53,419 nt of DNA from Flavipsychrobacter sp. (GCA_024508935.1 JANINW010000097.1:22858-76276); one strand, 5' to 3'. Counted from the first letter of the stretch, positions 1 to 8,828 are shown. The notes: a model not told the origin generated them from the letters alone. Numbers and translations are program-made.

Positions 1-1123
1 CCGCCTGTTTTACTGCCAACTCTTCGGCTGTAATAGATGCGATGCTATCCGTTTCTTTTCCTGCCTGCTTCCAGGCATCAAAGCCGCCCTGTAAGAACCC
101 GATGGCATGATCATACCCTACCCGGGATAATCTTGTTACCACTTCTTCTTCGCGGCCCGGTGCTGTTACCAGCAATATCTGCTGTTCTATATCCGGTATC
201 AGCGCGCCTACCCACGGTGCAAAATTACCGTCTATACCTATGTTGATGGAATTGGGAATGAACCCTTTTGCAAATTCCTGCGGATCGCGTGTATCCAGCA
301 CCAATGCACCGGTTTCGTTGGCTGCTGCTTCAAATGCTTCGGGTGCCAGCGCGCGGCGGCCTCTTTCCAGTACGGTATCAATACTATCATAGCCCAGCTT
401 ATTCATCTTCACATTCATAGGGAAATAAGCAGGTGGCGGCATAAGGCCGGTAGTCACTTCCTTCACAAATTCTTCTTTGGAGATGCCGGGGCGCAAGGCA
501 TAGTTGGTCGCCTTCTGGTGTCCCAGTATATCGGTAGTTTCCTTACTCATATTCTTGCCACACGCACTGCCCGCACCGTGTGCCGGATACACTACAATAT
601 CATCTGCCAGTGGCAGTATCTTATTTTGCAGGGATTCGTAAAGGGTTTCAGCCAACTGCTCCTGTGTCATGTTAGCAGCTTTTTGTGCCAGGTCGGGACG
701 GCCTACATCGCCAATAAACAGCGTGTCGCCCGAGAACAGTGCTGTTTCTTTTCCCTGCTCATCGACCAGCAGATAGCAGCTGCTTTCCATAGTATGGCCG
801 GGTGTATGCAGTACTTTGATCGTAATAGCTCCCAGCTTAAACATCTGCCCGTCTGCGGCAATCACCGCATCAAAACCCGGCTGCGCCGTAGGACCGTATA
901 CAATCGCTGCGCCCGTTTTCTTCGCAAGGTCTATATGCCCGCTTACAAAGTCGGCATGGAAGTGTGTTTCAAAAACATATTTGATAGCAGCACCACGTTC
1001 CTTAGCTTTTTCAATATACGGTTCCACTTCGCGCAGCGGGTCTATGATGGCAGCTTCGCCATTGCTTTCAATATAGTAAGCACCCTGTGCAAGACAACCG
1101 GTATAAATTTGTTCTATTTTCAT
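1..1123 (-). CDS. MBL-fold persulfide dioxygenase-like protein with rhodanese domain(s), partial
   Basis: The frame opens at ATG 1123 and runs off the left edge after 374 codons, so the C-terminus is missing. Residues 1-230 form a metallo-beta-lactamase fold with the metal motif T-H-F-H-A-D-F near residue 53, HTPGH near 106 and SGDTLFIGDVGRPD near 131. This matches the ETHE1/persulfide dioxygenase-like group, which oxidises glutathione or protein persulfides in the cytoplasm. A rhodanese domain follows (about 258-355). Its active-site loop reads LLVTAPGREEE, with alanine where the catalytic cysteine should be, so this copy is probably inactive. A second rhodanese appears to begin at the edge (ITAEELA). 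The TauE exporter lies next to it on the same strand, as is common in sulfur-detoxification clusters. A Crp-type palindrome and promoter lie 46-90 bp upstream. Family confident; exact substrate inferred. Confidence 0.9.
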   Translation of the reverse strand, partial: MKIEQIYTGCLAQGAYYIESNGEAAIIDPLREVEPYIEKAKERGAAIKYVFETHFHADFVSGHIDLAKKTGAAIVYGPTAQPGFDAVIAADGQMFKLGAITIKVLHTPGHTMESSCYLLVDEQGKETALFSGDTLFIGDVGRPDLAQKAANMTQEQLAETLYESLQNKILPLADDIVVYPAHGAGSACGKNMSKETTDILGHQKATNYALRPGISKEEFVKEVTTGLMPPPAYFPMNVKMNKLGYDSIDTVLERGRRALAPEAFEAAANETGALVLDTRDPQEFAKGFIPNSINIGIDGNFAPWVGALIPDIEQQILLVTAPGREEEVVTRLSRVGYDHAIGFLQGGFDAWKQAGKETDSIASITAEELAVKQA

Positions 1124-1168
1124 AAAATTGTTATTATTATTTTTAATTTTTTTTATTGATTTACAAGA

Positions 1169-1213
1169 CAAAATTGAGGTTCGCATTTTTCATTTTCGGT
1201 GATGCAAGTCACC
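1169..1213 (-). promoter_or_regulatory. Crp/Fnr-type operator and promoter of the MBL/rhodanese gene
   Basis: A perfect 5-6-5 palindrome, GGTGATGCAAGTCACC, lies at 1198-1213. On the minus strand a -7-like box CAATTTTG (1169-1176; Bacteroidota consensus TAnnTTTG) follows with 33 bp between centres. The same arrangement recurs at three other places in the window, which argues against chance. The spacing fits class II activation, with the site near -41.5. Confidence 0.7.
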
Positions 1214-1225
1214 TGCCGCGGCAGC

Positions 1226-2023
1226 CTATTTCAGCAATAATTCCCTGGTGAGAATGTAAATCCCCATAGCCAGTACAAACCAGCCAAAACCCTTCTTCAG
1301 TTTCTGCCCTGCAATATGCCTGCCTATAGCGCTGCCCGCCAGTATGCCCGCAATGGCAATAGCAGTAAGTGTAGCCAGGAAAGGCCAGTCTATCTGCACC
1401 TGCCCTATGTCTCCGGTAAAGCCTATCAACGAATTGAGCGCGATAATGAATAGCGATGTCCCAATGGCTTCTTTCATCTGCATACCTACCAGCAGTACCA
1501 ATGCAGGTATCAATAAAAAGCCGCCGCCTGCACCCAGCAAACCCGTAACCAGCCCAATGCCTATACCATATACAGGCAGCCTCAAGTCTGCGTTGGCTGG
1601 ACTGTTGACTGCAGTGCTTATTTGCTTATTACCTGAGCGTATCATAGATATAGCGGCCAGCAGCATCAGTATGGCAAAGAGCACCATTATCACCAGCGAT
1701 TTGCTTAGCTCAAATCCGTTGATGCGAAACAACACTGCCGGGATAAGCGGCACTAAAAATTTACGGGTGAGGTATACAGTAGTGACCGATGCCAAGCCAA
1801 ACATAAAAGCTGTACGCAGGTGCACCTGCCCCAGCCGGTAGTTTTTATAGGCACCTACCAGGCTGGTGCTGCCTACAATAAACAGGGAATAAGAAGTAGC
1901 CTGCACCGGCGACACACCGAACAGGTACACCAACACCGGCACCGTAAGAATGGAACCACCCCCGCCTATCAGCCCAAGTGAGATGCCTATGAGTACCGCC
2001 GCTATATAACCCAACACTATCAT
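1226..2023 (-). CDS. TauE/SafE family sulfite/anion exporter
   Basis: This 265-residue polytopic inner-membrane protein has about eight hydrophobic segments in two similar halves. The halves carry the family glycine motifs: GLIGGGGSILTVPVLVYLFG near residues 18-37 and GLLGAGGGFLLIPALVLLVG near 160-180. TauE/SafE proteins export sulfite, sulfoacetate or related organosulfur anions. It lies 103 bp upstream of the MBL/rhodanese gene on the same strand, and each gene has its own Crp-type palindrome, so the two are probably co-regulated rather than strictly co-transcribed. A role in removing sulfite or thiosulfate formed during persulfide oxidation is inferred from context. The ATG lies only 4 bp after the predicted -7 box, so a near-leaderless mRNA is possible. 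Confidence 0.88.
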   Translation of the reverse strand: MIVLGYIAAVLIGISLGLIGGGGSILTVPVLVYLFGVSPVQATSYSLFIVGSTSLVGAYKNYRLGQVHLRTAFMFGLASVTTVYLTRKFLVPLIPAVLFRINGFELSKSLVIMVLFAILMLLAAISMIRSGNKQISTAVNSPANADLRLPVYGIGIGLVTGLLGAGGGFLLIPALVLLVGMQMKEAIGTSLFIIALNSLIGFTGDIGQVQIDWPFLATLTAIAIAGILAGSAIGRHIAGQKLKKGFGWFVLAMGIYILTRELLLK

Positions 2024-2027
2024 AGCA

Positions 2028-2072
2028 CAAAGGTGTTGTAAGCCATTGCTTTATACGGTGATGTTAGTCACC
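2028..2072 (-). promoter_or_regulatory. Crp/Fnr-type operator and promoter of tauE
   Basis: The palindrome GGTGATGTTAGTCACC lies at 2057-2072. A minus-strand box CACCTTTG (2028-2035) follows with 33 bp between centres, the same geometry as the other copies. The tauE ATG begins at 2023, just after the box. The palindrome also lies 120 bp upstream of the divergent DinB gene and could affect it. Confidence 0.7.
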
Positions 2073-2191
2073 CGCAATGAATTTGTTTATAGCTGTATAA
2101 ATGAATACTTGCCGGCATGCCTTACAGCCTGCCTACATTTGCCCCGTGAAGCCGACGTAGCAGTATTGGATAAACACAAAACATTACAACA

Positions 2192-2683
2192 ATGAACCAC
2201 CAGGACGTATTTGTAAAAATGGCCAAGGACAATTGGCAATCGCAGATAAAAGCATTCAACCACACACTGGATAAGTTAAGCGATGAGCAACTGGCACAGG
2301 ACATAGCACCCGGCCGCAACAGTGGTACTTACCTGCTGGGACACCTGGCCACTGTGCATGATATGATGATGCCATTACTTCGTTTTGAAGCCAATACCCT
2401 GTACCCGGAACTGACACCTGTATTCCTGCATGCACCGGATAAAACAGTACCACATACGCTAACTGCTGCACAACTCAGGGCGCAATGGAAAGAGATAAGC
2501 GACAAACTACAGGCACATATAGACAGTGTGCCTGCCGATGAATGGTTTACCCGCCACAATAATATATCGGAAGAAGATTTTGCAAAAGAACCGCACCGCA
2601 ACCGCCTGAATGTGCTGATAGGCCGCACCAACCACCTGAGTTACCACGGTGGCCAGGTAGCACTACTGGTGCCGAGAAAATAA
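2192..2683 (+). CDS. DinB-family four-helix protein
   Basis: This 163-residue protein has the DinB/YfiT-like four-helix architecture. It starts with an amphipathic helix (WQSQIKAFNHTLDKL), has GTYLLGHLATVHDMMMPLL near residues 45-64, and ends with the family signature NHLSYHGGQVALL. The histidines at about 51, 55 and 152-155 probably bind one divalent metal. The family includes thiol S-transferases (bacillithiol and mycothiol dependent) and many proteins of unknown substrate. It is a single gene, divergent from tauE and convergent with the porin, and ends just before a strong hairpin. Family clear; substrate unknown. Confidence 0.85.
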   Translation: MNHQDVFVKMAKDNWQSQIKAFNHTLDKLSDEQLAQDIAPGRNSGTYLLGHLATVHDMMMPLLRFEANTLYPELTPVFLHAPDKTVPHTLTAAQLRAQWKEISDKLQAHIDSVPADEWFTRHNNISEEDFAKEPHRNRLNVLIGRTNHLSYHGGQVALLVPRK

Positions 2684-2698
2684 TTGATTTTCTATAAT

Positions 2699-2730
2699 AA
2701 TAAAGCCCGCTATATTGAGCGGGCTTTATT
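2699..2730. terminator. Bidirectional rho-independent terminator
   Basis: A perfect stem of AAAGCCCGCT and AGCGGGCTTT with loop ATATTG is flanked by AAT/ATT tracts. It separates the convergent DinB (+) and porin (-) genes and can serve both strands. Confidence 0.85.
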
Positions 2731-2742
2731 ATTTGCGTCACT

Positions 2743-4092
2743 CTACAACCTGAACAGCACTGCAAATATCACCCGGTCTTCTGTCTTCACCAGGTCGGGC
2801 GCCCAGCCTGCGGGTATGGATGTAGTGGTATATCCTGTAGGAGAAGTTACACCGCCATGGCCGGCAAAATAAGGCGCACTGGCTTCGCGGTGTACATACT
2901 CCAGCCGCACGGTAAGGCTTTGATTGGGCATCCAGTCGAAATTGGTAGAGCAGTCCCAGCCGCTGAATTTATCGCCGGGGTTGGCACTGAAAGGATGTGT
3001 ACCGGCTGTCTTTGTAGGGTCCTGGGGATTAGGCAAAGGGCTGGCATCGCCGGTAGGATACAATACAAGATAGCGGCCGGGGTTAGTCATCATTCCACCA
3101 CCTATCGTCCATGCAAACCTGTTCTTATTGAACCATACACGGTTGTACACCATAGCACTTAAAAAATATTGGGAAGGTGTAGCAGCATCTCCATTGAATG
3201 CTTTTACGCCTCCGCCATTTTCAAAACCTATATCACCGGTAAGCGAGAAAGCCGCCTGGTTGATGCCTGTTTGCTTTTTGCTTTTGTAATAACGCACCAA
3301 CAGGCTGTTGTCTGAGTGGAAACGTTTCCTGCCCGGTATCATTGCTGCATCTGTGCCGTAGTAGTCGTTGGTCAGCAGTTTTACATTTTCATTAGGGCAC
3401 CAGGTAATATTGGCACCAAAGCCCGGCATGGTATTGAACTTGCCATAGCTCTGCCAGCCATTGATGATCCAGGGTTCTATCTTCAGCTTTTTGGTGGGGA
3501 ATATCTGTACACGCAGGCCATTGAAAAACCAGGGCGTATTATCAGACGTAAAGGACGCCTGGTATTCCCAGTTCTCTACCTGGTAATAAGAATTAAGCCC
3601 GATGTAAGACATGAACATGCCCGCGTCTACATTTATGCCGTACCATACATTGAAATGATAACCCGCATACGCCTCGCTGATGTAACGATACATATTGGCA
3701 AGATCATATTGCCCGCGGTAAGGGCTGTAATCGTTGCGGGGGACAACAATAGAGCGCGTACCAAACTGCGTCATGATCTTTGCATGGGCATTGTCATAAG
3801 TAAATTCTCCGCCCAGTGCAGCACAGGAAACTTCTATTTCATTATTACGTGCCAGCGCGGTAGAACCTACCACGGTATTATCTATAGGATTATGAAATGA
3901 ATAGGTATAGTTGGCATCGAGCATTACACTGCCGGTAAAATATTTTGTTTGCAGCAAGGTTGCCTGCCTGCGGTCGCTGCCGTTCTGCCAGGTCATATCC
4001 ATTCCGTCAAAAGGTATTCTATTATCTATGCTGTCTTGTGCCGTTGCCTTAAAAGCCGCCATTACAAAAAAGAGGAATAACGTTTTTTTCAT
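2743..4092 (-). CDS. Outer-membrane beta-barrel porin (BBP2/OmpL-like)
   Basis: This is a 449-residue protein with a Sec signal peptide (MKKTLFLFFVMAAFKATAQ, cleavage near 19). The rest is dominated by alternating amphipathic strands rich in Tyr, Trp and Phe and ends in a phenylalanine-containing terminal strand (VIFAVLFRL), the usual beta-barrel ending. The composition fits the putative beta-barrel porin-2 group of Bacteroidota. It starts 10 bp after the kup stop codon and shares its direction, so it is the last gene of a kinase-regulator-kup-porin operon. By context it may let K+ or other small solutes reach Kup, but no selectivity can be read from the sequence. Confidence 0.8.
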   Translation of the reverse strand: MKKTLFLFFVMAAFKATAQDSIDNRIPFDGMDMTWQNGSDRRQATLLQTKYFTGSVMLDANYTYSFHNPIDNTVVGSTALARNNEIEVSCAALGGEFTYDNAHAKIMTQFGTRSIVVPRNDYSPYRGQYDLANMYRYISEAYAGYHFNVWYGINVDAGMFMSYIGLNSYYQVENWEYQASFTSDNTPWFFNGLRVQIFPTKKLKIEPWIINGWQSYGKFNTMPGFGANITWCPNENVKLLTNDYYGTDAAMIPGRKRFHSDNSLLVRYYKSKKQTGINQAAFSLTGDIGFENGGGVKAFNGDAATPSQYFLSAMVYNRVWFNKNRFAWTIGGGMMTNPGRYLVLYPTGDASPLPNPQDPTKTAGTHPFSANPGDKFSGWDCSTNFDWMPNQSLTVRLEYVHREASAPYFAGHGGVTSPTGYTTTSIPAGWAPDLVKTEDRVIFAVLFRL

Positions 4093-4102
4093 TTGTTTAT
4101 AT

Positions 4103-6064
4103 TTAGTTTCTTATAAGATCAATATGCTGTACAGGGTGATATACTAATGGTGTTTGTTCTACGATCACATCGCTTTTATCCAATCCGAAGGCTTTTTCAT
4201 CACTTAGTCCCAATCCCTTCAGGAAGAAATAAGAATTGAGCAGGATTCCATCGCGCAAGGTAAATTCATTTTCTACAGAAAGGAATTTTTCTATCACTAC
4301 AAATTTAAAATCGGGCTCTGCATTGTATTTGGTAGAACCATCTGGCCTTATGTGCAGGTTCAGCTCTTTATTGGCTACCAGGTCGCGCACTATCTTCTTG
4401 AAATGCAGTTCTGTTTTAGGCTGTATACGAAAGCCGAGGTTGATATTTATTTTGATGACCTTGTCATCGGCCAGTTCCGACACATCGTAGGTGCTGGTGT
4501 ATGGCTCCTCGGTGCGGTGCACATGCACAAACCAATACACATCGGCGCGCTTGGGTTTCTTCGAGAATATAGACTTCATTATTTTCTCTTCTATATGCGA
4601 GCGGTTGTTGGCCTTGGTAAGGTATATAAGATGTGTCGCGGCCTTGGGTATAGCATCATCCTCGCTCATTTCGCGCAGCATAGGTATATACTTGCCTATG
4701 TCTACAAACTTTACAAAGCGGTTGTTGATCTTCCGGGCATAGTACCAAACATACATGGTCATAAAAATAAAAAGCTCAAAGAACAGGAACATCCAGCGCT
4801 CTTTTATCTTGGCAGTGTTGGCTATAAAAAACGAAACTTCTATCATGGCAAATACCAACACAATACTCCATACCAATACCTTATTCCATTTGCGTTTGTA
4901 CAACAAATAATAACTAAGCAGCAGAGTGGTCATCATCATGGCTATGGTAATGGAGAAACCATAGGCCGCCTCCATATGCGATGAATTGCGGAAGTACAAG
5001 ATCATCAATATGCAGCCAAACCATAAAATAATATTGACACTGGGTATGTATATCTGTCCTTTTATATCCGTAGGCTGCCGCACGGTAACACGTGGCCAGA
5101 AATTGAGGTTCATAGCCTCGCTGATGAGCGTGAAAGAACCGCTTATCAATGCCTGCGATGCAATAATGGTAGCGGCCGTTGCGATAACAATGCCCGGCAG
5201 CAGCAGCCATGCGGGTATCATTTCAAAAAACGGGTTGGCGCCATTTAATACGGGTATATTTTGGTGCATGATCCATGCAGACTGCCCCAGGTAATTGGCT
5301 ACCAGGCTTACCTTCACAAAGGCCCATGTGATGCGTATATTCTTTATACCGCAGTGCCCCAAATCTGAATACAATGCTTCGGCACCTGTAGTGCAAAGAA
5401 ACACGGAGCCGAGCAGCCAGAAGCCATGCGGGTATCTTACAATAAGCTCATAACCATAATGCGGGCTCAGGGCTTTTAGCACATCGGGGTGCTGCAGGAT
5501 ATTCCATACACCCACACCCAGCAGCATGGTAAACCATACCGCCATTACAGGGCCAAATGTTTTGCCTATAAGCTGCGTACCAAAGCGCTGGAAGAAAAAC
5601 AAAGCAGAAAGTATAACGATAACAATACTTACGGTGAGTGTATTGCCGGGCACAATGGTCTGTTCCAATCCTTTTACGGTATTTAAGCCTTCTATGGCCG
5701 ATGCCACAGATATGGGCGGTGTGATGATACCATCGGCCAGCAAGGTAGTAGCACCCAGTATAGTGGGTATCACTAAATGTTTGCCATAGCGCTTTACCAA
5801 TGCATACAAGGAGAATACCCCACCCTCGCCCTGGTTGTCGGCCTGCAGGGTGAGCCATATATATTTTATCGTAGTCTGGAATACCAATGTCCAGAATATG
5901 CACGATACGCCGCCATATACCAGCACCTCATCTATCGGCCTTTCGCCTACTACAGCACGCAGGGCATAAAGCGGGCTGGTACCTATATCGCCGTAGATAA
6001 TACCCAGCGCCACCAGCAGCGACCCAATAGTCACCCTGCTCAAATGCTTTTGATTCAAGTTCAT
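4103..6064 (-). CDS. kup: Kup/Trk-type potassium uptake permease
   Basis: At 653 residues it has normal KUP length. The N-terminus contains the family signature GSLLVALGIIYGDIGTSPLYALRAV (about 14-38), followed by about twelve membrane segments to residue 430, and then a cytoplasmic C-terminal domain of about 200 residues. Kup proteins import K+ with protons at the inner membrane. The gene lies 27 bp downstream of a KdpE-like regulator, itself overlapping a KdpD-like kinase, and is followed by a porin. The layout suggests that the two-component system controls Kup in place of a KdpFABC pump, none of which is visible here. Confidence 0.95.
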   Translation of the reverse strand: MNLNQKHLSRVTIGSLLVALGIIYGDIGTSPLYALRAVVGERPIDEVLVYGGVSCIFWTLVFQTTIKYIWLTLQADNQGEGGVFSLYALVKRYGKHLVIPTILGATTLLADGIITPPISVASAIEGLNTVKGLEQTIVPGNTLTVSIVIVILSALFFFQRFGTQLIGKTFGPVMAVWFTMLLGVGVWNILQHPDVLKALSPHYGYELIVRYPHGFWLLGSVFLCTTGAEALYSDLGHCGIKNIRITWAFVKVSLVANYLGQSAWIMHQNIPVLNGANPFFEMIPAWLLLPGIVIATAATIIASQALISGSFTLISEAMNLNFWPRVTVRQPTDIKGQIYIPSVNIILWFGCILMILYFRNSSHMEAAYGFSITIAMMMTTLLLSYYLLYKRKWNKVLVWSIVLVFAMIEVSFFIANTAKIKERWMFLFFELFIFMTMYVWYYARKINNRFVKFVDIGKYIPMLREMSEDDAIPKAATHLIYLTKANNRSHIEEKIMKSIFSKKPKRADVYWFVHVHRTEEPYTSTYDVSELADDKVIKININLGFRIQPKTELHFKKIVRDLVANKELNLHIRPDGSTKYNAEPDFKFVVIEKFLSVENEFTLRDGILLNSYFFLKGLGLSDEKAFGLDKSDVIVEQTPLVYHPVQHIDLIRN

Positions 6065-6091
6065 TGTAAAAGATTGTATGTACTAAGTATT

Positions 6092-6778
6092 TTATTCCTT
6101 GCTCACCAATCTGTAGCCTACGCCCGATTCGGTTATTAAGTAAGCCGGGCGATTTGGATCGTCTTCTATTTTTTTGCGCAACTGTGCTATGAACACACGC
6201 AGGTATTGCGACTGGTTGATATAACCCGGGCCCCATATTTCGCGCAGCAGGTAATGGTGCGTCAGCACTTTGCCTTCATTACGCGCAAACAGCGCCAGTA
6301 GGGTATATTCAGTAGCGGTTAGCTTTACAGGGTTACCTTTCTTCTTTATCGTCCTTTGTGCAAGATCTATTTCTATATCGCCTATTATAATAGCAGGTGT
6401 TGTTTCATCCTGTAAGGTATTACGCAGGGCAGAGCGTATACGTGCCAATAACTCACCGGTGCGGAATGGTTTTACCAAATAGTCATTAGCACCATTATCC
6501 AGCGCACCAACAATATCTTCTTCGTTGCTTTGTACCGATAGTATAATGATGGGATTGGTATACCATTCGCGTAATTGTTTCAATACAGAATGGCCATTCT
6601 CATCGGGCAGGCCCAGGTCCAGGATAATAAGATCGGGCGGGTGATTAGCTGCCAGTGCCAGGCCTTCTTTTGCCGTAGCAGCCTGCACTACAGTATAGTC
6701 ATTACTTTGCAGCGTTATTTCCAGCAGCTTGCGTATCTGCGGCTCATCATCTATTATCAATACAGCTGCCTTATTCAT
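6092..6778 (-). CDS. KdpE-like OmpR-family response regulator
   Basis: This 228-residue regulator has an N-terminal receiver with acidic pocket DDE at 10-12, phospho-acceptor D54 in LIILDLGLPDENGH and lysine K104-type NDYLVKPF. A C-terminal OmpR/PhoB winged helix (about 130-226) includes KLTATEYTLLALFARNEGKV and ends with VGYRLV. It overlaps the end of the kinase gene by 8 bp, indicating translational coupling, and lies 27 bp before kup. By similarity in domain order it is KdpE-like. The target promoter is probably its own operon, but no operator could be identified. Confidence 0.9.
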   Translation of the reverse strand: MNKAAVLIIDDEPQIRKLLEITLQSNDYTVVQAATAKEGLALAANHPPDLIILDLGLPDENGHSVLKQLREWYTNPIIILSVQSNEEDIVGALDNGANDYLVKPFRTGELLARIRSALRNTLQDETTPAIIIGDIEIDLAQRTIKKKGNPVKLTATEYTLLALFARNEGKVLTHHYLLREIWGPGYINQSQYLRVFIAQLRKKIEDDPNRPAYLITESGVGYRLVSKE

Positions 6779-7853
6779 TCTTCAGGTTTTTAAGGTAAGA
6801 AGTTTCTGCTGGCAGCTCTATAATAAACCGCGCACCACCTTCCGACCGGTTCTCCAGTTCTACAGTACCGCCCATGGCTTCCGTAAACCCTTTTACTATA
6901 GATAGCCCTAAGCCTGTGCCACCGGTGCGTGTATGGCGCAGGCGGTAAAATTTATTGAACACATCGCGTATCTCATCTTTAGGAAAGCCGGGACCGTTAT
7001 CTTCTATTATTATCTCCAACACGTCGGCATGCGCGGCAGCCATTATATCTATACGGCTGCCTGCCGGGGTATAGGCTACCGCGTTGGAGAGGATATTATA
7101 CAATACCTGTTCCAGCATACCCTTATCCAGTTTGAACAAGGGTATCTCGGGGTTGATATTGATGCTTATCTTCTGCGCTATTTTATGTTCTTCTATACGT
7201 CCTACCGTATCATACACCAGTTCATTTATATCGCACCAGTCTTTTTTGGGTTGCAGGAAACCCGATTCCAGCCGCGACATATTCAGCAGGTTCTCTACCT
7301 GCTGGTTGAGACGGAAGGAAGCCTTGGATATTTCGCTCACCAGTTCGTAGCGGTTTTGTGCAGAAAGCTTTGTACTGTCTCCCTGCAAATTGTCGGTAGC
7401 GGCTATAATGGCGGCAATGGGTGTACGCAGCTCATGCGAAAGGGAATTGAGCATGGTATTATACAGCTTCACCGTATTCTCCTTTTCTTCCTCAACTATA
7501 GCAGTCTTTTCCATGCTTCTTATTTTGTAGGTAAGCACAGCATTTACCATAGCTATTACAAAATACATCAGCAGCAGTATACTGTCTTCGGCAGAGCTTA
7601 CCTGGAATGTAAAATATGGAGGTATAAAAAAGAAATCCCAAACCAGTGCAGATAATACCGCAGCCAGCAATACCGGCAGTATATCGAAGACCATAGCCAC
7701 CAGCGATACCGTTATGAGCAGCACATAGGCTACTACACGATACCCTATAAGCGGCGAGAAAGCATAACAAACAGAAGCCACCATACCCACTGCAATAATG
7801 CTCAGCAGGTATTGCAGGTTCTTAGGTATCCGGTTGAAACGATAAAAGCGCAT
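6771..7853 (-). CDS. KdpD-like membrane sensor histidine kinase (short form, DUF4118)
   Basis: The 360-residue kinase begins with four membrane helices (about 15-105), including the DUF4118 motif ALVWDFFFIPPYFTFQV seen in KdpD. HisKA follows with phosphorylatable H140 in SLSHELRTPIAAI, then HATPase motifs: N-box LYNILSNAVAYTP, G1 IIEDNGPGFP and G2 GGTGLGLSIVKG. It lacks the large N-terminal KdpD and universal-stress domains of classical KdpD, so its input is presumably membrane-based. It heads the operon with the KdpE-like regulator, kup and porin. K+ or turgor sensing is inferred from the family and neighbours. Confidence 0.9.
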   Translation of the reverse strand: MRFYRFNRIPKNLQYLLSIIAVGMVASVCYAFSPLIGYRVVAYVLLITVSLVAMVFDILPVLLAAVLSALVWDFFFIPPYFTFQVSSAEDSILLLMYFVIAMVNAVLTYKIRSMEKTAIVEEEKENTVKLYNTMLNSLSHELRTPIAAIIAATDNLQGDSTKLSAQNRYELVSEISKASFRLNQQVENLLNMSRLESGFLQPKKDWCDINELVYDTVGRIEEHKIAQKISININPEIPLFKLDKGMLEQVLYNILSNAVAYTPAGSRIDIMAAAHADVLEIIIEDNGPGFPKDEIRDVFNKFYRLRHTRTGGTGLGLSIVKGFTEAMGGTVELENRSEGGARFIIELPAETSYLKNLKNE

Positions 7854-7955
7854 GGCCTTGTTTATTACAGCACAAAGTTACTGCGACGTTTATAAGCAGG
7901 ATATAATATTCAGCGCCCGGCGTATAAAGATTTTATAAAGATTTTCCGGCAACGC

Positions 7956-8600
7956 CTACAGTGCGTCCAGGTCCAGTATCTCTATACTGTTGCGGTGCAG
8001 CTTTACCAGTCCTTTATCCGCCAGTTTTTTCATCAGGCGGGTTATCACCTCGCGCGATGAGTTGAGCTCTGTAGCTATCTCGGCATGGGTGAATGGCAGT
8101 ATATTGGTCTTGAGTGTATCCTGGTTCTTCTTCAGGTAAAATACCAGGCGCTCATCCATATTACGAAAGGCTATATGGTCGATAGTGGTCAGCAGCTCTT
8201 CAAAGCGGCGACGGTAAGTGCCCAGCACAAAATAGTACCAGCTCTTGTACTTCATCATCCACTCGTCCATCTTATCCAGCGGCAGCGTTATTACTTCTGT
8301 ATCTCCAACGGATTTTGCCGTCAGCTCGCTGATGTTTTGTTTATTGGAGCATACCATAGACAGGGCACAGGCCTGCCCCGGTTCTATATAGTACATAAAG
8401 AACTCATCCCCTTCTTCATCTTCGCGCGATACTTTTACCAGGCCGCTGAGTATGACCATGGTAGACTTGATATACTGTCCTGTTTTCATCAGCAGGTTGC
8501 CGTCTGCAAAATTGCGCAGCTGGCATACCCCTGCCATTTCGCGTACCAGTTCCGGCTCAAAATCCGGGAACCGCTCATGTATCTCCTGTTTTGTTAGCAT
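7956..8600 (-). CDS. Crp/Fnr-family transcriptional regulator
   Basis: This 214-residue regulator has a cyclic-nucleotide-binding-type beta roll (about 20-115), a long dimer helix (about 125-150) and a C-terminal winged HTH. The recognition helix reads SSREVITRLMKKL. R183, E184 and R188 sit exactly as Arg180, Glu181 and Arg185 of E. coli CRP, which read a GTGA half-site. Four palindromes with GGTGA/TCACC half-sites lie nearby, making this protein the obvious candidate reader. No four-cysteine Fe-S cluster of Fnr type is present, so its effector is unknown. It is monocistronic, with a hairpin directly upstream. Confidence 0.9.
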   Translation of the reverse strand: MLTKQEIHERFPDFEPELVREMAGVCQLRNFADGNLLMKTGQYIKSTMVILSGLVKVSREDEEGDEFFMYYIEPGQACALSMVCSNKQNISELTAKSVGDTEVITLPLDKMDEWMMKYKSWYYFVLGTYRRRFEELLTTIDHIAFRNMDERLVFYLKKNQDTLKTNILPFTHAEIATELNSSREVITRLMKKLADKGLVKLHRNSIEILDLDAL

Positions 8601-8622
8601 TTACTCCGTTTTTACTGAACAA

Positions 8623-8654
8623 CAACTGCCACCGTGTATATACAGTGGCAGTTG
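8623..8654 (-). terminator. Hairpin between the 43-codon ORF and the crp/fnr gene
   Basis: A perfect 10-bp stem (CAACTGCCAC with GTGGCAGTTG) encloses a 12-nt loop. On the minus strand it is followed by TTGTT and then the crp/fnr start codon 23 bp on. It may terminate the small upstream transcript or structure the leader; the T-tract is weak. Confidence 0.5.
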
Positions 8655-8696
8655 AAATTAAAAAAATCCGTGCTTATTCCCAGCCCTTACGCTGTT

Positions 8697-8828
8697 TTAC
8701 TGCTTGTGCCTGCCTGCATGATGCGGCACCTTGCACACTATAGCCACCGGCACCACCGCCTGTGGTTTACTACGCTGCAACAATAAGTTCAGCAGCTTCA
8801 CTACCGCATTATTTATCTTTCCTATCAT
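8697..8828 (-). CDS. Small ORF (43 aa) behind a Crp-type promoter
   Basis: I do not recognise this ORF. It encodes 43 residues beginning MIGKINNAVVKLLNLLLQRS, with an amphipathic N-terminal helix and a basic histidine-containing tail. Support comes from position: the ATG lies 18 bp after a -7-like box that is itself correctly spaced from a GGTGA-N6-TCACC palindrome, and a hairpin follows the stop. It could be a small regulated protein, or a transcribed leader with no protein product. Confidence 0.4.
   Translation of the reverse strand: MIGKINNAVVKLLNLLLQRSKPQAVVPVAIVCKVPHHAGRHKQ

Noticed and set aside
518-1159. Plus-strand ORF of 213 codons
   Set aside because: It lies antisense to the MBL/rhodanese gene, whose motifs are unmistakable; the plus-strand translation has no family resemblance.
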